A DNA stretch of 64,000 nucleotides from Bedellia somnulentella (lineage: Eukaryota > Arthropoda > Insecta > Lepidoptera > Bedelliidae): NCBI GenBank assembly GCA_963576735.1, contig OY755173.1:18508873-18572872 (forward strand). The letters are read 5' to 3'. The notes under the pieces were generated by a model. The model was not told the origin of the DNA and did not search any database. It saw nothing but the letters and a program-made list of their open reading frames with translations. Shown one piece after another: positions 43,701 through 53,750 of this stretch (positions within the stretch are counted from its first letter, which is position 1; the number at the start of each line of letters is the position of its first letter). Both the position numbers and the translations under genes were made by a program.

Positions 43701-46700
43701 AAATAGTTTGGCGGTCCAAAGACCTCTGTCTACCCAAATGGCGTAAGTATATGAATGAATATATTAAAATGTTGACTTTGGATAGATAATGTAGGCTAAG
43801 CGGCAACCCATTTCTTGAATGCCAATAAAATTCTAATTACAGATCTCCACCTATTAATATACAGCCAAAAACAACACTATATACTAACAGACTGAAATCA
43901 AACAAAATAACATTTTGAAAAAAAACAAAGGAAGCAAAACTTCTAAAAAACTAAACTTTATAAAAATGTACCTCCCTAATTCCTTGATATTGTTATGATT
44001 ATGACTAAACTTTAGTTGGTACTAACCGTGGTTACTTCTAATTTTGCCAATCTCAAACCACCCTGATGCTTCTCAAGGACCTTTTTAACTGGATTCAACA
44101 TATTAAAACACAACTGAAACGTCCGTTTCACAAAGTTTGTTGCTGATATTAAAAAGAAAATGCGTAGAAAACCGATCGTTTAAACCTCATTAGAAGCCTT
44201 TCAATAAATCAGATCTTGCTTTTTTAAGCTTATTATAATGGGAAATATTGTCGAGGAGAAAATTGAGTGGGTTCCGTATTTTTAAAATATTACTCTTTCT
44301 AAATTAATTAGTCTCTCTTAATTAATTATTATTTTATCATTTTTCAGCGATAATTAAAATCAACTTTCAATCAATAAACCAAACAGTCTTTAATAATATA
44401 ATAATTTATTATATTATTTAATAATGTACCATGTACTACATAGCCAATAAATGAATTTGAATAAAAAAAAACAAATACAACAAAACAAGATCTATTGCAA
44501 ATTTTACTAAGTAAATAGTATGAAATAATAAAGTTTTTATCACAACATAAATACACACACACGTTTAAATTGTTGCGTCGGTGCCAACCAAAGAAACTAA
44601 CGTTTGAGACCGGCGATGATAAGAAAGACTATAAAAGAAAGAATGTACATACCGTGAGGATTCATGTAGTTCCGGAAGTAGTGCACCATGAAATAGTTCC
44701 CGCTATTCTTGTTTTCACCCTCACCGCACGTGATCACCAGAGGATACAGATCAGGTTTTGATGTTACCTGAAAACATTATTATCAAGACTTAAGCGTCAA
44801 CGTCGTATATCCCCGAAGGGGTAAGCAGAGGTACTAATACTTCTGAACATCACGTGATATCGTGAGCTGGTCTTCGGAGTACCCACGTTTTACTTGGACA
44901 GTGTACTCACCTGATGAGGGGCAGGCATATCGCCGTTTTGTACGAATACACTGTCCCATGACTAAGTAAAAATCACGATGTTTTCCCTCACCGTTAACAA
45001 CCATGATAAAGTAACCACATATATGACTTAAGAAAAAACAAATTGGTGTAGGCCCGACCCAGGATTCAAACTCACGCTTGTTGGTATTGACGGGCGGTCG
45101 TTCTACCCATTGGACTATCATGGACTGTCGTGACATCACTAAGTATGTAAAACAACTTACCTCAGAGTATGGCGGTGGTGCTTGATGGAAAGAACCACAA
45201 CGGCTGTAATGCGGCGGCGGGTAACAGGATCCTGAGGAATCCAGGTCCGAGTTGTGACGGCGGAGACAGCACGCGAATATGCAGGAGCAATATTGGGTAC
45301 TCTTCAGGCATATGCAGTAGAGACCGCATAAGAAAATGCCGATAAGCGTCGCTATTACGAACAGAATTGGCCTGTGAAGGAAAATATGTATCTTATTCTT
45401 CTTATGATTTTACAACGCTTTTCGGTACAAAGAAGTAGGTTATAAATTCATAAAGTTTATTGTAAAAGGAATGACAAGGTTCTAATTCTTTTACATAGAG
45501 AATCGTAAGACAAACCCGAAAATTTTTGTTTTTATGAAATAACTTTAATCTAGCTGGATCTTAAAACCAGTTGTCTATTTTACTATTGAGAGTGAAACTC
45601 ATACTGTCCTTATTAAAGTTTCTATACCACAGAAACGGAAAACCTATACTGTTGAAACTGGTACCAGTCACTCATTTATTTATTTTTAAACGCAATAAAG
45701 CGTAATTTAATAATTCGTGAAGTTATTAAGCGTCTCATTGTAGATTTTTTTAAATGTCGATTGTAATTTTAGTATTGGATCCTTTAAAATAACAAATTTT
45801 ATTCAATATTTTTTGTTATAGATGAAACATAAATGTATCTTCTGTAAAAAAATCAGGCATCTACCTAGTCTTAGCTCTGTCCAAGAGATACAGCGTGATG
45901 ACAGACGGACAAACAGAAAACCTTAGGTCCCGTTTTACTTCATCGCTATGAAACTCTAAAAAATATTTAATAAGTACTCACCAATTATAATAATCCCAGA
46001 GCACATATTCCTTGAAAGCTTCTTCTCGTCTGACGAGATGCGGTGCGATGGTGGATGGTGCGCAGCATCCGAGTTCACAGCAGTGCCAGGTACCCGGGCA
46101 CGACCGCCCATCTGGACACTGGATCTCTTGTAAGGTCTGGGAGAAAAATAATTTGTGAGAGATTTTTAATATAATTTATCAATCACTTTTTTTATTAAAA
46201 TGACAAATATTTCTATTGATATCTGTACCTTAATATTATATAACAGTAGACTGTATATTTTTAGTCTTAGCCTTGAACAAAGAAAATGTGATATAAAATT
46301 TTAGTTTTTTTTATTATTGCGGGTAGTTTTCAAAAAACCGCGTAGTTCCGAGTAATGCTTAATCGTTCAATCCTGTTTTAAACATTTATATTAAACTTTC
46401 TAGTTCAAATATTTTTGCGTTAAAAAAATTAAAAACTGTCATAAAACAAACAGATAGACATGACGCTTTGATAACAGTTCCATGTTTACCCATTTTACTA
46501 CGAAATTCTTAAAGCATGGAAAACTAATCGATATCCACATAAAAAACCTGTTTTTTAATACAAGTTTTTCTTTTCAGTTCTAAAATGTCATCTTTTCATT
46601 TATTTGAAAGGTTTACTAAGCAAACATCTTGTCCAAAGTTGTAGCAGGCACCACTGAACTAGGGTTGGCAATCCTAGTTATAATAATAATTATTAAAATA

Positions 46701-49700
46701 AATAAAATTTAAACTCGATTACTTGACACTGATACCCATAATTATGGGTGAATACCCATAATTAGAATTTGTTCATTATCATATAATTATTTGCCAAAGT
46801 AAATAACACGAATATATAAGCAGCGGAGTAAAGAAATATATTTATTCGAGCTATATTTGAATAGCCAGAGCTAAGGAATTAGAAATTTCTTCAGCCACTT
46901 TTGGAAAGTTGAGTGGGGAAAAGATGGTAAAACAAAGGTTTTTGGTGATGGGTCTCCAACCGCATCGCCCAAAAATCCCTTAAAAGCCCCAATACCGTTA
47001 GTCGCCTCTTACGTACACCCACCGGAAGAAATGGGGTAGTGCTATTCTAAGCCGGTAGTATATGTATGTATATGTATGTAATATTTGAATAGCGTTTCAT
47101 GGTAATATATTTTAACCATACAATTTTTCACCCACTTTTTGCTAGTAGTAGTAGTATAGTACTAAGCTGTGATATAACCCGCTGGGAAATAATAACAAAA
47201 CGCATCACACCATGTACCAAAAATATTTGAAATTTTTGTACTGCAGCGACAATCTTAATCGTGCCCTCTCGCTCTTGGAATGTATCATTCTCTACAGCCA
47301 GCAATATATTCGACATTATTAAACCATTCGAAAAGTTTATTTTCGAAATATGTCTTATGACACAACCCTAATCTAGCCTCCATTCAAAAAAGCAGTCCGT
47401 AAAAGGTTTCTAGACGAAACCTATTTGAAAAACAGAATACGTAATACCACCTCTACGGGAATTTCCCAAGCGGCTGCTTTGGGAAACCCCTTAGAGTTAA
47501 TTGGAAAATGTTATGTAAATAGTTATGATATTTCCTTTGTTTATTTATTAACTTTTAAAATATATAAGTGCCCTTCGAAACAACCTCCATTTCTTCGTTT
47601 AAATAAAAAAAGGTCTGAATTTTGTCATTGACTGACTGACAGATCGTATCAAAAGTTTAATGCATTTCTTACAGACAAGGAAGTTTCAAATTTGGAAAGC
47701 AATATTTTTTTAATGTATTAATATAATATAATGGAACTGAAATATTAAGCAATTTGCTTACTGTCCACATCATTTTTTTTTAAAACATGAGATATTTTAA
47801 TGCTGATATGGTAATGTCATATCAGCACTTCCAATGCAAAAATAAGACCTCAACTCAGTTCTTCAACCGTATAATTTAGGGAAATCCATGGATGTCTTTT
47901 CATCCAGACCCTAGTTGAGGGTCGTTTCGCTTTAAGCTATTAAGCATTTAACTAAGCTAACAAATCTAACCATACCATATCAATAAACATATTTCCCTAA
48001 CTATACAGTTTGACTTGGCCATCGCATGAAAGCACATGCATCATCATAAATTTTATAACTATTATTTCTTTAACGCAATTGCCAATAGTAATTTAGTACT
48101 AGCTACTAAGCCTTTCTTTTCTTTTATGTGTTAAAATACTCAGTTATCATGAATCTTTGTATTATGCTTTAGGTTATTTTAACAATTACAGTAATAAATA
48201 TTATTTAATTAATGCAGAATTCGCATGTCTCGCCAGCAGCATAATGTATTTTAGGAAAAACCTATATTTACTTTTTCTGCTGTCTTAAACAGTAGAGTGA
48301 CTAGGGTTGCCATCCATCCGGATTTCCCCGGATTTGTAACATAACATAACATAAACATAAACGTTCACGCCGAATATCCCCGAAGGGGTTGGCAGAGGTA
48401 CTGATACTTCTGAACATCACGTGACTTTGTCACCTGGTGTTCAGAGTACCCACGTTTTGCATGGACAGTGTACTCACGTGATAGGGGGCAGGCCTATCGC
48501 CGTTTTGTACGAATACACTCACATGACTAAGTACAACTCAGCCATGTGGGTTTCCTCACGATGTTTTCCCTCACCGTTAACAACCATGATAAATTAACCA
48601 CACATATGTCTTTAGAAAAGACAAATTGGTGTAGGCCCGACCCAGGATTTGAACACTAGTCGTTTGCACCGGATTTGTCATTGTTCAAAAAGCGTCCGGG
48701 GCCGTCCGGGAGGTGAGTTACCTTTTTTTGCCAGGTTTTTAATTTATTTATAGATAAGCGAAAATTAAATAAACCTAAGCCCACACCCTCACCGCATACT
48801 GGCCCGAACCACCGAGGGTGAGTGAGTGGTGAGTGAGGACTCACTCAGTCGTATGAGCAGTTACTAAAGTAGGTACTTTTAACTTATGGCAAATATGAAT
48901 TACGCCTATCAACTTCCACTAACTGCTCGATGACTAAAAATATCTATCTAAATAGATGTCAATTTTAAAATTATAACGTATGTTTTGAAATCTGCAAAAT
49001 ATTTTTGTAACATTTTATGTAGTAAAAATGTCTAATAATTGTTGCGGTTATAACAAATTGTTCCATCGACTTAAAACAATCTCTGTATTTAAGAGTATAA
49101 GTCAGTTTTTATTTTTGTTGCAAAAAAATAATCCTCAGCTGTGTCCGTGGAAAATGCCATACTTTGTACAAATGTCCGGGGTTTTTTGCTTTGTCCATTG
49201 GAATCCGGTCGCCTTTAGAAGGAACGTAGGCTATTACATCATAATCTCTTTAGCCCACTTTTCGCCCCGTGAGCAACCATGGCGTGATGAGTGGCGAGCT
49301 ACATCGCCGCCTCCGTGTTTACTAAAATTGGAACACATATTAGACCCACGAGAAGCAAGGGAAGTAAACTGTCCACCTAGCCAGAGCCCCGCTTGACTAG
49401 GTAAGGTTATTTAGTACCCGGAGTGCACCAAGCTCCGGGACGGGCGGCACGCTAGCGACCAGGCTCACCCCTGGCCATGCATCCCTCGGCGCGGCAGACC
49501 TTGGATTGGTGTAAGAGCGAAGATGGAAAAGCCCTAGTCCCTTAGTCGACTTCTACGAGACACCCACGGGAAGAGATGGGGTAGTGCTATTCTAAGCCGA
49601 AACTACACAGCAACAATTTACAGCGCTTTAGTACTAGTACTAGTTTATAATTACGCAGGAATCATTTAATCTCTGTACTTGCATAGACACTGAGCTACAG

Positions 49701-50466
49701 GAGGTCGAAAGTGGGTGGAAACGATTCGTGTAAATAGTGCACGGCATGCGCGTGGCCTGTTGCGGGAACTTGACCTGCGCGCTGCCGTGCGCTTAGATCT
49801 TCTATTCAAAATGTTATTAATATACATATTTTAACAAAACACCACAAAAGTGAAGCAATACACCTTCATAAAATAGGAAAGTAAAAACAAGTCAGTTTAT
49901 CCTTTAATTTTCAGAGGTTGAGATAGTATATTTTTTGTATTTTCTATAAAATATCTATAGCTCCCGTATCTTCGATATGTTTTCTTTATACATTATTATT
50001 ATTGTCTATTTGTCTCACTCCTTCACGCGGGAATTTCTCATAACAGGTACGCTTTGCGCATGTTTCCCGGGCGATCGATCGATACGTCAAATTGAGCGCA
50101 ATAGATAAAGGAATGAAAACATCCCACTACTACATGTAGGGTTCCCTATATATTTATGTAAGGAAATGTATTTATGTAAGAGATTTAATTAGGCAATTAT
50201 ATATTTCAACAAATACTTGCAGAATAATATCAATTTATCATTTTTACATCGTAGTTTTTGCAAACAAAGAGCAATAATCACAAAAACTTTCTAATCCTGT
50301 AAATTTAAAATGCAAATATACTTAATCATATGATATAATATATAATAGAAATAATTAATTAGAATTTTACCGGATAAGGCTGCAACAGAAACACTCCCAA
50401 GATGGTGAGAAAGGCTGTAGCAACAATCATGACTACGAAAACCAAAAGCGGCGCATAGCACAACAT
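40728..50466 (-). CDS. Cysteine-rich single-pass membrane protein with two PPPY motifs (WBP1/VOPP1-like)
   Basis: Seven minus-strand exons rebuilt from splice sites: 50371-50466, 45982-46136, 45161-45371, 44653-44767, 44027-44088, 41946-42170, 40728-41288. All phases close, giving 474 residues. Residues 1-32 are a hydrophobic signal sequence (MLCYAPLLVFVVMIVATAFL). A short extracellular domain follows with CC pairs (CPDGRSCPGTWHCCELGCC, 39-57), like WBP1/VOPP1 proteins. A membrane span is at about 85-107 and a juxtamembrane Cys cluster (YCSCIFACC) may be palmitoylated. The cytosolic tail carries PPPY at 149-152 and 219-222 (ligands of Nedd4-type WW domains) and NPSY at 289-292. It ends in a Ser/Pro/Arg-rich region (EEKRQRRSETVKKCLKRRKS). 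The family link is by motif layout only. A trafficking or ubiquitin-adaptor role is inference. Further 5' exons cannot be excluded. Confidence 0.78.
41380..41720 (+). repeat. Dispersed non-coding repeat in intron 6 of the PPPY gene
   Basis: ACTGTGCCAAATTTGGTTGA, AATCGGTCGAGCCGTTCTAG is wording common to insect repeats. The 96-codon ORF through it is not coding-like. Confidence 0.4.
42450..43340 (+). mobile_element. 5'-truncated LINE with (AAAT)n tail in intron 5 of the PPPY gene
   Basis: Coding end to TGA 42809 reads CARDTRDQVMLFKTIHNLID, NFRCPSHNTRNSFTFHTPSL and QFKNFCKQLEF, the extreme C terminus of a CR1/Jockey-like RT protein. A 490 bp AT-rich 3' UTR ends in an (AAAT)n run at 43304-43336. 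Confidence 0.75.
43341..44026. other. Rest of intron 5, nothing recognised
   Basis: A trace of the LINE L tail (CTACCCAAATGGCGTAAGTA) occurs near 43731-43750. Confidence 0.35.
44791..45128 (-). repeat. SINE family B in intron 3 of the PPPY gene
   Basis: Hairpin CCCCGAAGGGG at 44812-44822, body, B-box complement (CCAGGATTCAAACTCACG) and A-box complement (CCATTGGACTATCATGG). It lies 24 bp upstream of exon 4 in transcript sense. Confidence 0.85.
45830..45960 (+). repeat. Dispersed repeat fragment (GGTCCCGTTTTA type)
   Basis: AAGAGATACAGCGTGATGAC, AGACGGACAAACAGAAAACC, TTAGGTCCCGTTTTAC matches the 3' part of the lepidopteran repeat seen at 7893 and 25063. Confidence 0.5.
46140..46858. other. 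Part of intron 1 of the PPPY gene, AT-rich
   Basis: Contains ACTAGGGTTGGCAATCCTAGT at 46659-46679, a short near-palindrome. Nothing else recognised. Confidence 0.35.
46860..47056 (-). repeat. Retroposon family A, tail-truncated
   Basis: AGCCAGAGCTAAGGAATTAG through GGGGTAGTGCTATTCTAAGC, missing the 3' hairpin and tail, and lacking the final GTGTAGTG-type 5' bases. Confidence 0.75.
47365..47720 (+). repeat. Fragment with RT-like C-terminal scrap and TGACTGACAGATC text
   Basis: FKKAVRKRFLDETYLKNRIR near 47390-47450 could be a LINE C terminus. The later ATTGACTGACTGACAGATCG resembles the 5' region of the OTU-bearing element. Assignment is weak. Confidence 0.3.
47721..48300. other. Part of intron 1 of the PPPY gene, nothing recognised
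   Basis: GATATGGTAATGTCATATCA at 47803-47822 is a small inverted repeat. Otherwise plain AT-rich sequence. Confidence 0.3.
48338..48668 (-). repeat. SINE family B, 5'-truncated with 10 bp TSD
   Basis: Perfect duplication CCGGATTTGT at 48328-48337 and 48669-48678. The tail (AACATAACATAACATAAACA), hairpin and body are intact and the B-box is present, but the A-box end is missing. This is the pattern expected of incomplete reverse transcription. Confidence 0.92.
48679..49499. other. Unclassified repeat-like stretch in intron 1 of the PPPY gene
   Basis: The SINE above lies in text with repeated TCCGG/CCGGA words (GCGTCCGGGGCCGTCCGGG; later AATGTCCGGGG, AATCCGGTCGCC). This suggests an older DNA element of about 48303-49215 with TAGGGTTGCCATCC at its left end. 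A 122-codon ORF (49028-49396) has no recognisable domain. Confidence 0.35.
49500..49613 (-). repeat. Retroposon family A, 5' part
   Basis: AAAGCCCTAGTCCCTTAGTC to CCGAAACTACACAGC. Only the 5' half of the element. Confidence 0.6.
49614..50370. other. Intron 1 of the PPPY gene next to exon 1
   Basis: No repeat recognised. A palindromic CGATCGATCG occurs near 50072-50081. Confidence 0.3.
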
Positions 50467-50959
50467 TAGGACCAATAATTTAGCCTTCCTCCACTATTAC
50501 ATTATTAAATCACATCACAGTATAGCTCACTTTGTGAAATAAAAAATAAGCTACGGCATAGTCGTGCTTAGCAAACGAGAGTTTACTGAAAACTGAAATC
50601 AGTTCACTCGGGGTGGGAAACAACCAGTATATCTTGAGCTCCCCTGCAACCAGCGTTTTAGTAGTTTTAAAGGCTTTAGGGGTGTATTGTACGGGTCTTA
50701 TTGGCTGGTTCGAAATCGTGCACAATTCAGCAGGAATGCGCGATAACGATAAAACTGCAAGTCTCGGATGTACGTCACAGTAGCGACCATTTTATTTTAG
50801 GTCATGAAAATAATGCAGATCTATAAACTTGTATGACGCATGTATTTTATAAAGATTTTGTACAGAAACATATTATTGTAATAATAACTTTCTTATTGTA
50901 CTCTGAAGTGGTGGCATAAACATATATTGGATTGCATGTTGATGTTGATGAGAGTGCTG

Positions 50960-51198
50960 CGTAGTGTCGGCTTAGAATAGCACTACCACATCTCTTCCGG
51001 TGGGTGTACGTGTGAGGCGACTAACGGTACTGAGGCTTTTAAGGGATTTTTGAGCGATGCGGTTTGAGACCCAACACCAGAAACATTTATTTTAAACATC
51101 TTTTCCCCACTCACATTATTTCCAAAAGTGGCTGAGGAATTTCTTAGCTCTGGCTACTCCTTCTAGGGATTTATACCCGTGAGTATATGTATGTATGT
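50960..51198 (+). repeat. Retroposon family A, upstream of the PPPY gene
   Basis: GCTGCGTAGTGTCGGCTTAG to CGTGAGTATATGTATG. A small deletion near AATTTCTTAGC. Confidence 0.8.
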
Positions 51199-51632
51199 TG
51201 TTTTTAATGTGTTTATCACCAATATGTGGATGTCAACTTATTCTGCTTTTCGAAGCAGCGCTGCAATAAAATGTTCTTACTTATTTTAAAAAGTCTTTAA
51301 TGTGTGTGTATATTATTAATTATTATAATTATTGTTTAAATTTATCTGAAGAATGTTGTGTATTTTTACTTTTGTTTATTTATGTTCGTTGTGGTTGTTA
51401 TCCTTTTTCATATTTTATTTTTGTTTTTATAGTTGTATTTCTGTAATGATAACTTTTTTGTATTGATTGTTTTTGTTACCTATCTGTGAGAAAAGTTAAG
51501 GAGTTACCAAAATATATTTACTTAAGTTCTATATGTTGTTATTTTATATTCTTTTTGCTATTTCTGTTTTTTCTCCTTAATTAATAAATAACCAAACACA
51601 AAATTTTATATATTTCTTTTTGAAACGATACT
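51199..51632. other. T-rich intergenic stretch
   Basis: T-rich text ending near AATTAATAAATAACC may be another retroelement 3' end, but no shared motif could be fixed. Confidence 0.3.
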
Positions 51633-51866
51633 TACATACATACATACATATAATCATGGCTGTAAATCCCTTAACAGGGTAGCCAGAGCTTTGGAATTAG
51701 AAATTCCTCAGCCACTTTTGGAAGTTGATTGAGGAAAAGGTGGTAATAATAAATAAATGTTTTTGGTGACGGGTCTCCAACCACATCGCCCAATAATCAC
51801 CTAAGAAGCCCCTATACCCTTAGTCACCTCTTACGATCACCCACGGGTAGAAACGGGGTAGTGTTA
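51633..51866 (-). repeat. Retroposon family A, lacking its 5' end
   Basis: (CATA)n tail, ATCATGGCTGTAAATCCC, core, and GGGTAGAAACGGGGTAGTG. The last 5' bases are missing. Confidence 0.8.
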
Positions 51867-53750
51867 AACCAATCAAATGCAATAAACATGTTCGTTTCTT
51901 TGTTTTTTTATCTTTGCTAGTATATAAAGAGGAAGAGAAACCCTGTGTATTTTTGTATAATTGTAATTAATGGGCTCAAAACCTACTTAACGGATATTAA
52001 AAATCTTTCACTTACCTATATGATTATCTCTTAGTAAGGCCCCATGATAAAAAAATGACCTTTAATTTACTTCTTATGACAAATAAAGGAAAATTTTCGA
52101 AGCGATTTTAACCCATATAGCATTAATCCATATCCAATTAAATAGTTACCTCAAATTTATCGTTGATTTAATATAGATCTATATAGCTTTTTACGGCTAA
52201 TGAATGAATATTTTGAAGGATATTACAGATAAACAACCATAATAAATGAAGCACACATTAGACTACAAAATATGGTGTAGAACCAACCCGGATTTGAACG
52301 GACACCCTCGATTAATCTCCTAACTTTATTATTTTTGTGTTTAGAGTTAAATGAAATGCATAATTTTAGTTAAAAAAAACCAAACGGTTGATGTCTGGAA
52401 ACCTAAACTTAGTTAGTGCGGTCAGGTTAAACCTTATGTTATATATACCTAGCAAATAAATGAATTTGAATTTGAATTAAAGTAACAGTTGTAATTTTTT
52501 TTACCAGTTTAACTTGGAAGCTTCGTAAATAGTGATGTATGTATTCATTTAAATAAGTATATAACGGACCAAAAACCATTTATGTGTAACTAGCTAACCC
52601 GACAGACTTCGTACTGTAAATTTGCTTATGCCAAACTTTAGGCCTTTTTTCCGGTACTCTGAGTTCAATCAGGCAATTCAGGCATGAATATTTTATTGGT
52701 AATTTTTTTCCGGGATGTAAAGTATCCTATGTTATAATTTGGGTCATTATCTAACATTCTGCTAAATTTAATTCATATTTGATTCATATACATTCTGTAA
52801 ATGAGAAGCCTTTTTACCTAAAACACACACAAGTCAAATTCTAAATTAAAGTACCGACCGCCAGACAAAGTCAAATCAAATCAACATCAACTGTCATCAA
52901 GGTGAGGTGAGTGAGTTTGAGGGCCGAGGCTATTTTCACAGAAATATTGATATAAGTAAAAGTCCAATTTCAGTTGATTCTGTTCATTTGATTTAATATT
53001 TTTATTAAATAATATGATGATATATTGATATAAGTATTGGTTTACGGACCTGGTTTCTTGATCTTTTGAGCCAACCGAAAATCTATGTTAACTTTCGAAC
53101 GACTCAAATATTTACTAAAAAAATAAACTAAGCACAATTAGGAACAAAACTAAGAAGCTTTATGTTCAGGAGTATTAAATTGAATTTTTACTGTACAGTA
53201 AACGGTTTCTTTTTGACACTTTTTGTTTTGCAACATAAGCTAAAGTATTCCAGTAATTTTCGGTTTTTGCTAGCGCAACTACAACAGCTCGCAAAACATA
53301 ATATTATTTTATCCCACATAGGAGACAATTAAATAAAAGCGAGAATACTGAATAAAATACTATAAAAAATCCAACAATTTCATATCCATCCGTCCATCCA
53401 CGTCAATCTTCGGTGTCAATAGCCAAACATTGGCGGAAACGTCAACTAAACATTCACAGCTGATCTTCCCACCAAAAGAAGATTCTTATATTTTTTTCGG
53501 TCGAATCAGCCGCGGCGGAGTTTGAGTCAGTGTCAGTCAGGTGTCACACCAGACACAGTCAAAGTCAAAATGCTTACAGGTGACAGTGACAGATCTTTCA
53601 AATTCAATTCTTCATAGAGAGTGGTCGAATCGAGTTTTTGTTAATATTTTACGTTATTCATGAATTGAAGACACGACTCAAAATAAAATAAAATATTATT
53701 AACATGTATTAGATATCATTGAAAATATTTACTTAGAATATAAATAAAAG
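51867..53750. other. Intergenic region with DNAJC1 upstream sequence
   Basis: Near 52586-52640 CTAGCTAACCCGACAGACTT resembles a common lepidopteran repeat start. The 53400-53750 part should hold the DNAJC1 promoter and 5' UTR. It is somewhat GC-richer around 53505-53560 (CAGCCGCGGCGGAG), but no TATA box is seen. Confidence 0.4.

Noticed and set aside
49028..49396. A 122-codon ORF in intron 1 of the PPPY gene
   Set aside because: No domain, odd composition, and it runs through repeat-like CCGG-rich text.
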